From assembly GCF_007994075.1 (NCBI RefSeq), contig NZ_VIWU01000001.1:8618001-8682000 (forward strand): a stretch of DNA of 64,000 nucleotides, in the 5' to 3' direction. How positions within the stretch are numbered: position 1 is the stretch's first letter; each line of letters opens with the position of its first letter. The position numbers and the translations under genes were made by a program. The notes beneath the pieces are model-generated. The model was not told where the DNA came from, did not search any database, and worked only from the letters and a program-made list of their open reading frames with translations. This document shows positions 55,063 through 63,984 of the stretch, piece after piece. Origin of the DNA: Pseudonocardia hierapolitana. GTDB taxonomy: Bacteria; Actinomycetota; Actinomycetes; Mycobacteriales; Pseudonocardiaceae.

Positions 55063-56517
55063 TCACGCTCCTATCGGCCAGGTCTGCGCCTCCTGCGCGC
55101 GCACGGCCGACCGGGTGCCGATCACCGTGGCCAGGAAGGCGAGCACCAGGGCCACCAGCACACCGAGGTTCGCGTACGCCCACGCCCCCTCCCGGCCGCC
55201 GAGCGGGCCGAGCAGGTAGCCCTGCCAAGCCAGCCAGGAGGCGGAGCTGTTGACGACCAGGCCCCAGCCGAGCAGCGTGCAGACGACCACCACGGCGATC
55301 GGGAACGGCCGCACGTCACCGTAGCGGCCGGCCGGGTCGAAGAGCGCAGCCTCGTCGTAGTCGCGCCGCCGCAGCGCGATGTCGGCCAGCATCACGCCGC
55401 ACCACGCCGCAACGGGCACGCCGAGCGTGATCAGGAAGCCCTGGAACTGCCCCAGGAACTCCCCGCCGAAGAACACCGCGTAGATCGTGCCCAGGATCAT
55501 GATCACGCCGTCGATCAGCGCGGCGACGTACCGCGGCACCCGCACGCCCATGGCGAGCATCGCGAGGCCGGACGAGTAGATGTCGAGCACGGCGCCGCCC
55601 ACCAGCCCGAGCACCGCCACCAGCGCGAACGGCACGAGGAACCAGGTGGGCACCGCGGCCGTGAGGGCGCCGATCGGGTCGGCGGCGATCGCCTCCGACA
55701 GCTCGGTGGACGAACCGGCGAGCAGCAAGCCGAACGCGAACAGCACCAGCGGCGCGAGGGCCGACCCGACGGTCGTCCACGCCACGACGCCGCGCCCCGA
55801 TGCGCTGCGCGGCAGGTAGCGGGAGTAGTCGGCGGCGGCGTTCACCCAGCCCAGTCCGAACCCGGTCATCAACATCACCAGGGCGCCGACGACGTCCTGG
55901 GCCGACCCGCTCGGGAGCGCCGCCACGGCACCGAAGTCGACGTCGTCGACGACGAGCAGGATGTAGACGACGGTGAGCACCGCGGTGACGATCGTGATCA
56001 CCGTCTGCAGGCGCATGATCAGCTGGAAGCCCAGCACGCCTGCCGCGACCGTCAGGGCGGCCACCACGACCAGCGCCACCAGCAGCGTTCCGGTGCCCCC
56101 ACCCCAGCCGAGCCGGGAGAACACCGTGGCCGTGGCGAGCGTCGCGAGGGTGGTGAGGACGGTCTCCCAGCCCACCGTCAGCAGCCAGGAGATGGCCGAC
56201 GGCAGCCGGTTGCCCCGCACGCCGAACGCGGCCCTGCTCATCACCATTGTCGGAGCCGATCCCCGCTTGCCCGCGATCGCGACGAACCCGACGAGCAGGA
56301 ACGAGAACACGATGCCGACGATCCCGGCCACCAGCGCCTGCGGGAACGAGATCCCGAACCCGAGCGCGAACGCGCCGTAGCTCAGCCCGAGCACCGAGAC
56401 GTTCGCGGCGAACCAGGGCCAGAACAGCTGGCTCGGGCGGCCGTGACGCTCGGCGTCGGAGATGACGTTGATGCCGTTCTCCTCGACGCGCAGCGCCGAC
56501 TGCTGCCCCTCCGCCAC
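55063..56517 (-). CDS. NCS1-family nucleobase permease (CodB-like)
   Basis: 484 residues with about twelve membrane helices. The start (HGRPSQLFWPWFAANVSVLG) and the block SRAAFGVRGNRLPSAISWLL are typical of the cytosine/purine:cation symporters. GFGLGWVNAAADYSRYLPRS holds the conserved Asp-Tyr-x-Arg. It should import a nucleobase or related compound across the cytoplasmic membrane. It lies 20 bp after ctaF in the same direction, but a functional link is not obvious. It precedes katG on the same strand. Confidence 0.9.
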   Translation of the reverse strand: MAEGQQSALRVEENGINVISDAERHGRPSQLFWPWFAANVSVLGLSYGAFALGFGISFPQALVAGIVGIVFSFLLVGFVAIAGKRGSAPTMVMSRAAFGVRGNRLPSAISWLLTVGWETVLTTLATLATATVFSRLGWGGGTGTLLVALVVVAALTVAAGVLGFQLIMRLQTVITIVTAVLTVVYILLVVDDVDFGAVAALPSGSAQDVVGALVMLMTGFGLGWVNAAADYSRYLPRSASGRGVVAWTTVGSALAPLVLFAFGLLLAGSSTELSEAIAADPIGALTAAVPTWFLVPFALVAVLGLVGGAVLDIYSSGLAMLAMGVRVPRYVAALIDGVIMILGTIYAVFFGGEFLGQFQGFLITLGVPVAAWCGVMLADIALRRRDYDEAALFDPAGRYGDVRPFPIAVVVVCTLLGWGLVVNSSASWLAWQGYLLGPLGGREGAWAYANLGVLVALVLAFLATVIGTRSAVRAQEAQTWPIGA

Positions 56518-56537
56518 GAGAGGAGGCTAATGCACCG

Positions 56538-56936
56538 TCAGTGCTCTGCGGGACGGATGTGGTACTCGAATACCAGCCCGCCGATGGCGAACAGGAGCAG
56601 AACGCCGCCGATCACCAGCAGCCACACGTGCCAGAAGGCGAGCGCGATCCCGCAGAGCGCGGCGCAGGCCGCAACTCCGATCGGCCAGTAGCTGCCCGGG
56701 GAGAAGAAGCCCACGTCGCCGGCGCCGTCGGACACCTCGGCCTCCGGGTTGTCCTCCGGGCGTGCCTCGAGCCGCCGGGAGACGAACCGGAAGTACGTGC
56801 CGATGATCAGCGAGAGGCCACCGGTGAGGAACAGCGCCGCGATGCCGACGGGCTCCTGCGCCAGCACGGTGTAGACGATCGCCGCGAGGAAGAAGAACGC
56901 GGTGATGATCTCGAAGATGCGGGATTCGACCTTCAT
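56538..56936 (-). CDS. ctaF: Cytochrome c oxidase subunit 4 (actinobacterial)
   Basis: 132 residues with four membrane helices in two pairs: FEIITAFFFLAAIVYTVLAQ, GIAALFLTGGLSLIIGTYFR, GVAACAALCGIALAFWHVWL and VIGGVLLLFAIGGLVFEY. The start MKVESRIFEIITAFF and the SPGSYWPIGVA segment are typical of the actinobacterial aa3 oxidase subunit IV. It follows ctaC after eight bases, as in Mycobacterium and Streptomyces, and belongs to the bc1-aa3 respiratory supercomplex. Confidence 0.93.
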   Translation of the reverse strand: MKVESRIFEIITAFFFLAAIVYTVLAQEPVGIAALFLTGGLSLIIGTYFRFVSRRLEARPEDNPEAEVSDGAGDVGFFSPGSYWPIGVAACAALCGIALAFWHVWLLVIGGVLLLFAIGGLVFEYHIRPAEH

Positions 56937-56944
56937 GACGTTCC

Positions 56945-57931
56945 TCAGCTCCCCGAGGTGACCGGCTGCGACGCGGTGCGGTGCGTCCGGTCCGTGTTGA
57001 AGGGGTAGGTGGTGTACGCCTCGGGCGTGCACAGCTGGCCGCAGCCGAGCCGCTGCAGCGCCTCGCCGGCCGTGTACGGGGCGCCGGTGTCCGGGTTGAC
57101 CTGCTGCCGCAGGCTGAGCCACTGGTCGAACAGCGCCGGCGAGATCGCCCTGACCTCGAAGTTCATCATCGCGTGGTAGGTGCCGCAGAGTTCGGCGCAC
57201 CGGCCGACGAACGCACCCTCACGGTCGATCGAGTCGATCTGCCACACGTTGTCCTGGTCGTTGACCTCGGGCATCGGGAAGACGTCGCGCTTGAACAGGA
57301 ACTCCGGCACGAAGAAGCTGTGGATCACGTCGTTGGATCGCTGCGAGAACTCGATCCGCCGCTCGGTGGGCAGCACGAGCAACGGGATGGTCTCGCTGGT
57401 GCCCAGCGTGCTCACCGGGCGCCCGTCCGGGGTCGGGGCGTCGGGGTACTCGAACTCCCAGTTCCACTGGAACGCCGTGACGTCCACCCGCAGGTCGGGA
57501 TCCTCCGCGTCGATGTCGACGTAGTTCTGCACGTTGACGGTGAACGCGAACAGCACCGCCACGATGATCGTGGGGATCACGGTGAAGGTGATCTCGAGCG
57601 GCAGGTTGTACTGCGTCTGGCGCGGCACGCTGTCGTCGCCCTTGCGCTTGCGGTGGAAGATCACCGCCCAGAACATCGCCGCCCACGTGACCGCGCCGAC
57701 GACGAGCGCCGCGACCGCCGACCACGTCCACAGCTCGCGCATCGCCTCGGCCTGCGGGGTGATCCCCACCGGCCATCCGAAGCGCAGGACCTCCTCCACC
57801 GAGCAGCCGGTGGTGAGCGGGATGACCAGCAGCGCCAGCCCGGCCAGCTGGACCGCGCGCCTCGTCGGGCTCTGCCTTCTCGACGATTGCCTCGCCGAGA
57901 ATCGGTCTCCCCCGCGCTGTGCTCGGCCCAC
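56945..57931 (-). CDS. ctaC: Cytochrome c oxidase subunit II
   Basis: 328 residues from a GTG at 57931 with AGGAGG ten bases upstream; the frame is open to an ATG at 58024. An N-terminal lipoprotein signal (AGLALLVIPLTTGC) is followed by two membrane helices and a periplasmic cupredoxin domain. The CuA site is GRCAELCGTYHAMMNF (Cys-x3-Cys-x3-His-x2-Met), with the other His in NDVIHSFFVPEF. The C-terminus has an extra Cys pair (LGCGQLC). It receives electrons from cytochrome c or the fused bc1 haem. The next gene is ctaF. Confidence 0.95.
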   Translation of the reverse strand: MGRAQRGGDRFSARQSSRRQSPTRRAVQLAGLALLVIPLTTGCSVEEVLRFGWPVGITPQAEAMRELWTWSAVAALVVGAVTWAAMFWAVIFHRKRKGDDSVPRQTQYNLPLEITFTVIPTIIVAVLFAFTVNVQNYVDIDAEDPDLRVDVTAFQWNWEFEYPDAPTPDGRPVSTLGTSETIPLLVLPTERRIEFSQRSNDVIHSFFVPEFLFKRDVFPMPEVNDQDNVWQIDSIDREGAFVGRCAELCGTYHAMMNFEVRAISPALFDQWLSLRQQVNPDTGAPYTAGEALQRLGCGQLCTPEAYTTYPFNTDRTHRTASQPVTSGS

Positions 57932-58083
57932 TGCTCGCCGCCCTCCTGAACCGTAGCCCTGTGCGTATTCGCTGTGTTCCCGGCCTGAATTCGACCTCGC
58001 GTAGAGACTAGCCGAGCAGGTCATCGGCGACCGGCCCGGGTGGGGGCGGAATCCGGTGGTGCCCGCGGCCGTCCCGCGCCGGA

Positions 58084-58260
58084 ATGGACACCGTGGTCGA
58101 ACGCGCCGCCCCCGTCACCCTCGACACCGTCGCGCCCGGCGACGAGCGCGCCTTGCGCGACTGGTTCGCGGTGCTCACGGCGGCACAGGCGCGGGGTCGG
58201 CCGTCGACTGCTGCACCCGGCTCGCCGGCATCGCCCGCGCCGCGGGCCGGGCGCGGCTGA
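58084..58260 (+). pseudogene. Truncated GNAT acetyltransferase start
   Basis: A plus-strand frame starts MDTVVERAAPVTLDTVAPGD and continues ERALRDWFAVLTAAQARG, which resembles the N-terminus of GNAT acetyltransferases. It ends after 58 residues with low-complexity sequence, where 150 or more are expected. Its 3' part is antisense to the VapC tail. The most likely reading is a gene cut by arrival of the toxin-antitoxin pair or by deletion. Confidence 0.35.
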
Positions 58261-58738
58261 TCACCGAGGCGCGGGAGCCGCTCGACGAGCCCGGGCCCGC
58301 GACCGGGGATCCGGCTCGGCGCACCTGCCACGGGTCGATGAGCTCGATCCCGGTGTCCTTGAAGTCCTTCGTATTACGGGTTGCGAGCGTGGCTCCGCGG
58401 GCCCGGCAGATCGCCGCGATCTGGGCGTCGGCGACGCTGATGGGGCGCCCGAGGCGTTCCCGGTCGGCGACGACGTGCGCATACGCCCTGGCGGCGTGCC
58501 GATCGAACGGCTCGACCCGCCCCCGGAAGTCGTCGTCGAGCATCGCCCGCACGGCGTGGTGCAGCGCGACCCTCCGGCGCCCGTCCGGCAACCGGGCAAC
58601 GCCGTGGTGCAACTCCGCCACCGTGACCGCCGTCGTTGCCGTCTCGGCGACGGGCAGGGCGTCGAGCCAGGTGAGCACCCTCGTGTCGGGTGTCGCCCGG
58701 ACGAGCTCGGAGAGGACGTTGGTGTCGAGGACGATCAC
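58175..58738 (-). CDS. vapC: VapC-type PIN-domain toxin
   Basis: 187 residues from a GTG that overlaps the antitoxin stop (GTGA). The PIN nuclease acidic residues are present: MIVLDTNVLSELVRATPD, AVTVAELHHGVARLP, ISVADAQIAAICRARGATLA and LATRNTKDFKDTGIEL. VapC toxins cleave RNA, often tRNA. The usual protein would end near IDPWQ (about residue 140); here the frame runs on through about 45 Ser/Ala/Arg-rich residues that overlap the truncated acetyltransferase on the other strand. The extension may weaken or alter the toxin. Confidence 0.88.
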   Translation of the reverse strand: MIVLDTNVLSELVRATPDTRVLTWLDALPVAETATTAVTVAELHHGVARLPDGRRRVALHHAVRAMLDDDFRGRVEPFDRHAARAYAHVVADRERLGRPISVADAQIAAICRARGATLATRNTKDFKDTGIELIDPWQVRRAGSPVAGPGSSSGSRASVISRARPAARAMPASRVQQSTADPAPVPP

Positions 58739-58980
58739 GCGTCGAAGTGCGCCGCACGCGGCATGTCACCGCGAGGAGGCGGCTCGAGGTCGATCCCGCC
58801 CACGGCGGCGAACCGAGCAGCGATCCGGCTGCCCAGTCCGGTCTCCGCGTCAGGCTCGGACAGCGCCTCGCGCAGGATCGCCCGCACCTCGGCCTCCATC
58901 GAGCGGCCGTTGCGGGCGGCTCGAACGCGCAGTCGCGCTCGTGTGTCGTCGTCCAGCCCTCGCACCGTCAGCGTCGTCAC
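58735..58980 (-). CDS. vapB: FitA/VapB-type antitoxin
   Basis: 81 residues from a GTG. The N-terminal ribbon-helix-helix is clear (VTTLTVRGLDDDTRARLRVR, then NGRSMEAEVRAILREAL), as in FitA-like antitoxins. The C-terminal part (ETGLGSRIAARFAAVGGIDL) should wrap around the toxin. It is first in the operon, as usual, and represses its own promoter together with VapC. Upstream at about 59009-59020 lies GTTGACTGCAAC (read on the plus strand), with GTTG and CAAC arms, a possible operator. Confidence 0.87.
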   Translation of the reverse strand: MTTLTVRGLDDDTRARLRVRAARNGRSMEAEVRAILREALSEPDAETGLGSRIAARFAAVGGIDLEPPPRGDMPRAAHFDA

Positions 58981-59045
58981 CGAACACCCCCAGATGACAC
59001 CGTTGACTGCAACGCTAGCACTGCTGGCAATGACGACAGTCGGCG

Positions 59046-60014
<969 letters not shown>

Positions 60015-60030
60015 TCACCCTACAGACGCG

Positions 60031-60065
60031 ACCGACCCCGGCCGAGGGGTCCGGCCGGGGTCGGT
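60031..60065 (-). terminator. Terminator hairpin after erpA
   Basis: ACCGACCCCGGCCG (60031-60044) and CGGCCGGGGTCGGT (60052-60065) pair perfectly over 14 bp with a seven-base loop. It lies between the erpA stop (60108) and the adenosine kinase start, both on the minus strand, and probably ends the erpA transcript. Confidence 0.8.
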
Positions 60066-60107
60066 GGGGTGCCGCGATCTACAGAGCCGAGCTGGCTCGG
60101 CGGGCGA

Positions 60108-60470
60108 TCAGTTGAACGAGTCGCCGCAGGCGCACGAACCGCCCGCGTTCGGGTTGTCGATCGTGAAGCCCTGCTTCTCGATGCTGTCGACGAAGTCGAT
60201 GACGGCACCCTGCAGGTACGGGGCGCTCATCCGGTCGACACCGACCTTCAGCCCGTTGAAGTCGCGGAACAGGTCGCCGTCGAGCTCGCGGTCATCGAAG
60301 AACAGCTGGTAGCGCAGGCCGGCGCAGCCACCCGGCTGGACGGCGATGCGCAGGTGCATGTCGTCGCGGCCCTCCTGGTCGAGCAGCGCCTTGGCCTTGA
60401 ACGCGGCGGCGTCGGTGAGCTCGACACCGTGCGTCTCGGTCTCGACGGCGGTGGTGTTGTCGACAGTCAT
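60108..60470 (-). CDS. erpA: Iron-sulfur cluster insertion protein ErpA (HesB/IscA type)
   Basis: 120 residues. The three conserved cysteines are in place: Cys49 in VQPGGCAGLRYQLFFDD and Cys113/Cys115 in NAGGSCACGDSF. The segment FKAKALLDQEGRDDMHLRIA is typical of the A-type carriers. It transfers iron-sulfur clusters to apo-proteins in the cytosol. In actinobacteria the gene sits by the adenosine kinase and upstream of the cytochrome oxidase genes, which need such clusters in the bc1 partner. It stands alone between two terminator-like structures. Confidence 0.95.
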   Translation of the reverse strand: MTVDNTTAVETETHGVELTDAAAFKAKALLDQEGRDDMHLRIAVQPGGCAGLRYQLFFDDRELDGDLFRDFNGLKVGVDRMSAPYLQGAVIDFVDSIEKQGFTIDNPNAGGSCACGDSFN

Positions 60471-60598
60471 GACTCTCCCCAACAGCGTGCGGCGCGATCC
60501 TGTTCCCAGCGTACCTCCGGTACCCCGGGTCGCCCGCGCAGCGGCAGGAGCGTGATGCGCGCCACGCCCGGATCCGGTGTCCGCTCGGCAGGCTCCGC

Positions 60599-61720
60599 TC
60601 AGCGCTTGCTCCACTGCCGGGCGACGTGCTCGGCGAGCGCAGCGAGGGTGCCGGCCGGGTCGGCCATCGACGCCTCGATGCTCCCGGCGTGCTCGGCCAC
60701 GCCGAAGGCGGCGTCGACGCCCACCGCGGCGGCCTCCCGGCGCCCCACCGACACCTGACCGGCGAGCACGATGCACGGCAGCCCGCGGTCGGCGGCGCCA
60801 CGGGCGACCGCCGTGATGAGCTTCCCGCGCAGCGACTGCCAGTCGAAGCTGCCCTCGCCGGTGATGGCGAGCTGGGCCTTGTCGAGCTCGGCGTCCAGGC
60901 CGACGAGCTCGCGCACCAGCGCCGCCCCCGACACCCGGCGCGCCCCGCACGCGAGCAGCGCGGCCCCGAGCCCGCCTGCCGCGCCGGCTCCCGGCTCGTC
61001 GCGCACGTCCACGCCGAACGCGGCGGCGAGCGCGTCGGCAAACCGGGCGAGCGCCGCGTCCAGCTCCGTGACGGCGGCGTCGTCGGCGCCCTTCTGCGGC
61101 CCGAAGACCGCGGCCGCGCCGTGCTGCCCGAGCAGCGGGTTGTCGACGTCGGCGGCGGCGACCAGACGCACGCCGCCCAGATCGGCAGCGCCCTCCAGCC
61201 GCGCGCAGCGGGCGAGCGCCGCGCCGCCGCCGGAGAGCGGGGCACCGTCGTCGTCGACGGGCACGGCGCCCAGCGCGGCGAGCATCCCCGCGCCCCCGTC
61301 GGTGGTGGCCGACCCGCCCAGCCCGATGACGACCACGCCGACGCCCGCGTCGCGTGCGTCGGCCACCAGCTCACCGACCCCGCGCGAGGTGACCGCGAGC
61401 GCCACCTCGGGGACGCGCCGCTCGCGCGGCACCAGGTGCAGCCCGCACGCGTCGGCCGACTCCAGGTAGGCGGTGTCCTCGATCCGCAGCCAGCGCGCCT
61501 GTACCGGGTCGCCGAACGGGCCCGTGACCTCCAGCTCGTGCCACTCGCCGCCGCGTGCGGCGTACAGGACGTCGACGAAGCCGGTGCCGCCGTCGGCGAG
61601 CGGGAGGAGCCGCAGCTCGTCGTCCGGGGCGGTGCGGCGCCAGCCCGTTGCGATCGCCTCGGCCGCCGCCGTGGCACTCAGGGTGCCGCCGAAGGAATCA
61701 GGTGCCACGACCACTCGCAT
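60599..61720 (-). CDS. glxK: Glycerate kinase (GarK/GlxK family)
   Basis: 373 residues (MRVVVAPDSFGGTLSATAAA). Family blocks are LLPLADGGTGFVDVLYAARG, VVVIGLGGSATTDGGAGMLA, EPGAGAAGGLGAALLACGAR and ITGEGSFDWQSLRGK. It phosphorylates glycerate, feeding glyoxylate- or serine-derived carbon into glycolysis. It stands between erpA (same strand) and the divergent DUF3043 gene; this neighbourhood is kept in Pseudonocardiaceae, so it is not necessarily linked to glycerate use. Confidence 0.92.
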   Translation of the reverse strand: MRVVVAPDSFGGTLSATAAAEAIATGWRRTAPDDELRLLPLADGGTGFVDVLYAARGGEWHELEVTGPFGDPVQARWLRIEDTAYLESADACGLHLVPRERRVPEVALAVTSRGVGELVADARDAGVGVVVIGLGGSATTDGGAGMLAALGAVPVDDDGAPLSGGGAALARCARLEGAADLGGVRLVAAADVDNPLLGQHGAAAVFGPQKGADDAAVTELDAALARFADALAAAFGVDVRDEPGAGAAGGLGAALLACGARRVSGAALVRELVGLDAELDKAQLAITGEGSFDWQSLRGKLITAVARGAADRGLPCIVLAGQVSVGRREAAAVGVDAAFGVAEHAGSIEASMADPAGTLAALAEHVARQWSKR

Positions 61721-61731
61721 GCCCGGCACGC

Positions 61732-61767
61732 TAGTGCCCCGCACCGGGCTTCCGGTGCGGGGCACTA
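61732..61767. promoter_or_regulatory. 16-bp perfect hairpin in a divergent promoter gap
   Basis: TAGTGCCCCGCACCGG (61732-61747) and CCGGTGCGGGGCACTA (61752-61767) pair perfectly around the loop GCTT. It occupies most of the 67-bp gap between divergent glycerate kinase and DUF3043 starts, where promoters rather than terminators are expected. It could be a regulator site or separate opposing transcripts. Confidence 0.75.
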
Positions 61768-61787
61768 CTGCCCGTAAGGTGGCGTGT

Positions 61788-62432
61788 GTGAGGTTCCTGC
61801 GCCGTTCCACGCCGTCGAAGGTCGGCGCCGACTCGTCCGAGTCCGCGGCGCCTGCGCCCACCGACTCCGAGCAGTCCGAGGCCAAGCGCTCCGCGGGGAA
61901 GGGCCGTCCCACCCCGAAGCGCCGCGAAGCCGAGCGCCGCCGCCGCGGACCGGCCGCGCCGCCGCCGCGCACCCAGCGCGAGGCCGCCCGGCTGGCCAAG
62001 GCGAACCGGCCGAGCAGGGAGGAGCGGCGCAGGCAGGCGGAGGAGCGGCGCGCGCGGATGGCCGCGGGCGACGAGCGCTACCTCATGCCGCGCGACCGCG
62101 GGCCCGTCAAGGCCTACATCCGCGACCTGGTCGACTCGCGGCCGCACATCATGGGCCTTTTCATGCCGCTCGCGATCGTCGTGGTGCTCTCCCTGCTGGT
62201 CCCGGTGCCGTCCGTCCAGCAGTACCTGAGTCTCTTCAGCCTCGTCGCGCTCTCGACGATGATCATCGAAGGGATCTTCCTCGGCGTCTCGATCACCCGG
62301 AAGACGCGGGAGAGGTTCCCGGACGAGCAGATCGGGGCCCTGTCCACCGGCTGGTACGCGTTCACCCGCGCCAGCCAGCTCCGGAAGCTGCGCATCCCGA
62401 AGCCGCGGGTCCAGCGGGGCGCGAACCCCTGA
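61788..62432 (+). CDS. DUF3043 membrane protein
   Basis: 214 residues from a GTG. The N-terminal 100 residues are highly charged (GKGRPTPKRREAERRRRGPA, then REAARLAKANRPSREERRRQ), followed by the conserved YLMPRDRGPVKAYIRDLVDS and two membrane helices (IMGLFMPLAIVVVLSLLVPV and LSLFSLVALSTMIIEGIFLG). This is the actinobacterial DUF3043 family of unknown function. TAAGGT ten bases before the start may be a -10 box of a leaderless transcript. Its stop meets the start of cobU, so the three genes may form one transcript. Confidence 0.9.
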   Translation: MRFLRRSTPSKVGADSSESAAPAPTDSEQSEAKRSAGKGRPTPKRREAERRRRGPAAPPPRTQREAARLAKANRPSREERRRQAEERRARMAAGDERYLMPRDRGPVKAYIRDLVDSRPHIMGLFMPLAIVVVLSLLVPVPSVQQYLSLFSLVALSTMIIEGIFLGVSITRKTRERFPDEQIGALSTGWYAFTRASQLRKLRIPKPRVQRGANP

Positions 62433-62443
62433 CCCGCACGCTC

Positions 62444-62953
62444 GTGCTCGGCGGGACGCGATCGGGCAAGTCGCGGCACGCCGAGGACCTCCTGCCGGCC
62501 GACTCCCCCGTCCGCTACGTCGCCACCGCTCGGCGGCGGGCCGACGACCCGGAGTGGTCGGCCCGCATCGACGTCCACCGTTCCCGCAGGTCCCCGGCCT
62601 GGACCACCGTCGAGGACGCCGACGTCGCCGCGATCGTGCGCGGGGGCGGCGGGCCGCTCCTCGTCGACGACCTCGCCACCTGGCTCACGGCCGTGCTCGA
62701 CGACGCCGCGGCATGGGACGCGCCCGCCGTCCCGCCCGCCGTCGGCACCGCCGTCGAGGAACTGGTTGCCGCGGTCGAGTCGGCGCCCGGCCGCGTCGTG
62801 CTCGTGTCCGCGGAGGTGGGCCTCGGCGTCGTGCCGGCCACCCGGGCGGGGCGGCTCTTCCGCGACGAGCTGGGCGCGCTCAACGCGGCCCTCGCCGCCG
62901 TGTGCGACGAGGTCGTGCTGCTGGTGGCGGGCCTCCCGCTGCGCCTGAAGTGA
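62444..62953 (+). CDS. cobU: Adenosylcobinamide kinase / guanylyltransferase
   Basis: About 169 residues from the GTG at 62444. The P-loop GGTRSGKSRHAEDLL is at the very start, as in CobU. RRADDPEWSARIDVHRSRRS holds the guanylylated His region, and VDDLATWLTAVLDD and SAEVGLGVVPATRAGRLFRD complete the family pattern. Comparison with CobU suggests the protein really begins a few codons earlier (TRTLVLGG), perhaps at a CTG at 62429 that overlaps the DUF3043 stop. The enzyme phosphorylates and guanylylates adenosylcobinamide. Its stop overlaps the cobT start. Confidence 0.88.
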   Translation: MLGGTRSGKSRHAEDLLPADSPVRYVATARRRADDPEWSARIDVHRSRRSPAWTTVEDADVAAIVRGGGGPLLVDDLATWLTAVLDDAAAWDAPAVPPAVGTAVEELVAAVESAPGRVVLVSAEVGLGVVPATRAGRLFRDELGALNAALAAVCDEVVLLVAGLPLRLK

Positions 62954-63984
62954 TCCCGGGACGGTATGAACTCCCCGTGGACCTGCCTCCCGTCACCGCC
63001 CCCGACGTCGACGCCCGGCGCGCCGCCGTCGCCCGCCACGCCGACCTGGACGTGCCTGACGGGGCGCTCGGCAAGCTCGCCGAGCTGGGCGTCTGGCTCG
63101 CCGCGGCCCAGGGCGCCTGCCCGCCGCGCCCGCTGGCCCGGCCGCGTGTGGTGGTGATCGCGGGCGACCACGGGATCGCGGCGGCCGGCGTGTCCGCCCA
63201 CGCGCCCGGCGCCACCGCGCGGCAGGTGACCGCGGTCCGCGAGCACACGGCGCCGGTCGGGGTTCTCGCCGCGGTCGCCGGGGTGTCGGTGCGGGTCGTC
63301 GACGTCGCGCTCGACAGCGATGGCGACGACACGGGGCGTCACCGCGTGCGGCGCGGCAGCGGCCGGATCGACCGGGAGGACGCACTCACGGCCGACGAGA
63401 CCGAGAAGGCGATCGCCGCCGGTCGGGCGCTGGCCGACGAGGAGGTGGACTCCGGCGCCGATCTGCTGGTGCCTGCCTCGCTCGGCGTCGGGGCCACGAC
63501 CCCGGCGGCCACGCTCGTGGCCGCCCTGACCAGCACGGAGCCGGTCGCCGTGATCGGGCGCGGCAGCGGGATCGACGACGCAGGCTGGATGCGCAAGGCC
63601 GCCGCCGTCCGCGACGCGCTGCGCCGCGCCCGCCCGCACGTGCGCGACCCGCTCGCCCTGCTCCGGGTCGCAGGTGGCGCCGACCTCGCAGCGCTCACCG
63701 GATTCTGCGTACAGGCCGCGCTGCGGCGCACCCCGGTGCTGCTCGACGGGCTTGTCGTGGGCGCGGCCGCGCTGCTGGCCGACGAGTTGGCGAAGGGCGC
63801 ACGGGACTGGTGGCTCTACGCCCAGCGCTCCCCGGATCCCGCGATGGCCCTCGTCGAAGAGCACTTGGGCCTCTCCCCCGTGCTCGACCTCGGCGTCCGG
63901 CTCGGCGACGGCACCGGAGCGGTTGCCGCCGTCCCGCTGCTGCAGATGGCCGCGCGGCTGCTGGCGGAGACCGACGCCAGTTGA
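62950..63984 (+). CDS. cobT: Nicotinate-nucleotide:dimethylbenzimidazole phosphoribosyltransferase
   Basis: 344 residues from a GTG that overlaps the cobU stop (GTGA). CobT landmarks: VVVIAGDHGIAAAGVSAHAP, LLVPASLGVGATTPAATLVA, AGGADLAALTGFCVQAALRR and PVLLDGLVVGAAALLADELA, with the catalytic Glu expected in the C-terminal GLSPVLDLGVRLGDGTGAVA block region. It makes alpha-ribazole phosphate for the lower ligand of vitamin B12. It is followed at once by what looks like cobS. Confidence 0.93.
   Translation: MIPGRYELPVDLPPVTAPDVDARRAAVARHADLDVPDGALGKLAELGVWLAAAQGACPPRPLARPRVVVIAGDHGIAAAGVSAHAPGATARQVTAVREHTAPVGVLAAVAGVSVRVVDVALDSDGDDTGRHRVRRGSGRIDREDALTADETEKAIAAGRALADEEVDSGADLLVPASLGVGATTPAATLVAALTSTEPVAVIGRGSGIDDAGWMRKAAAVRDALRRARPHVRDPLALLRVAGGADLAALTGFCVQAALRRTPVLLDGLVVGAAALLADELAKGARDWWLYAQRSPDPAMALVEEHLGLSPVLDLGVRLGDGTGAVAAVPLLQMAARLLAETDAS

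Noticed and set aside
57850..57960. Alternative frame (EQWAEHSAGETDSRRGNRRE) at the start of ctaC
   Set aside because: It looks protein-like but is out of frame with the membrane and cupredoxin domains. The GTG at 57931 with AGGAGG is in frame and sufficient, so a frameshift is not required.
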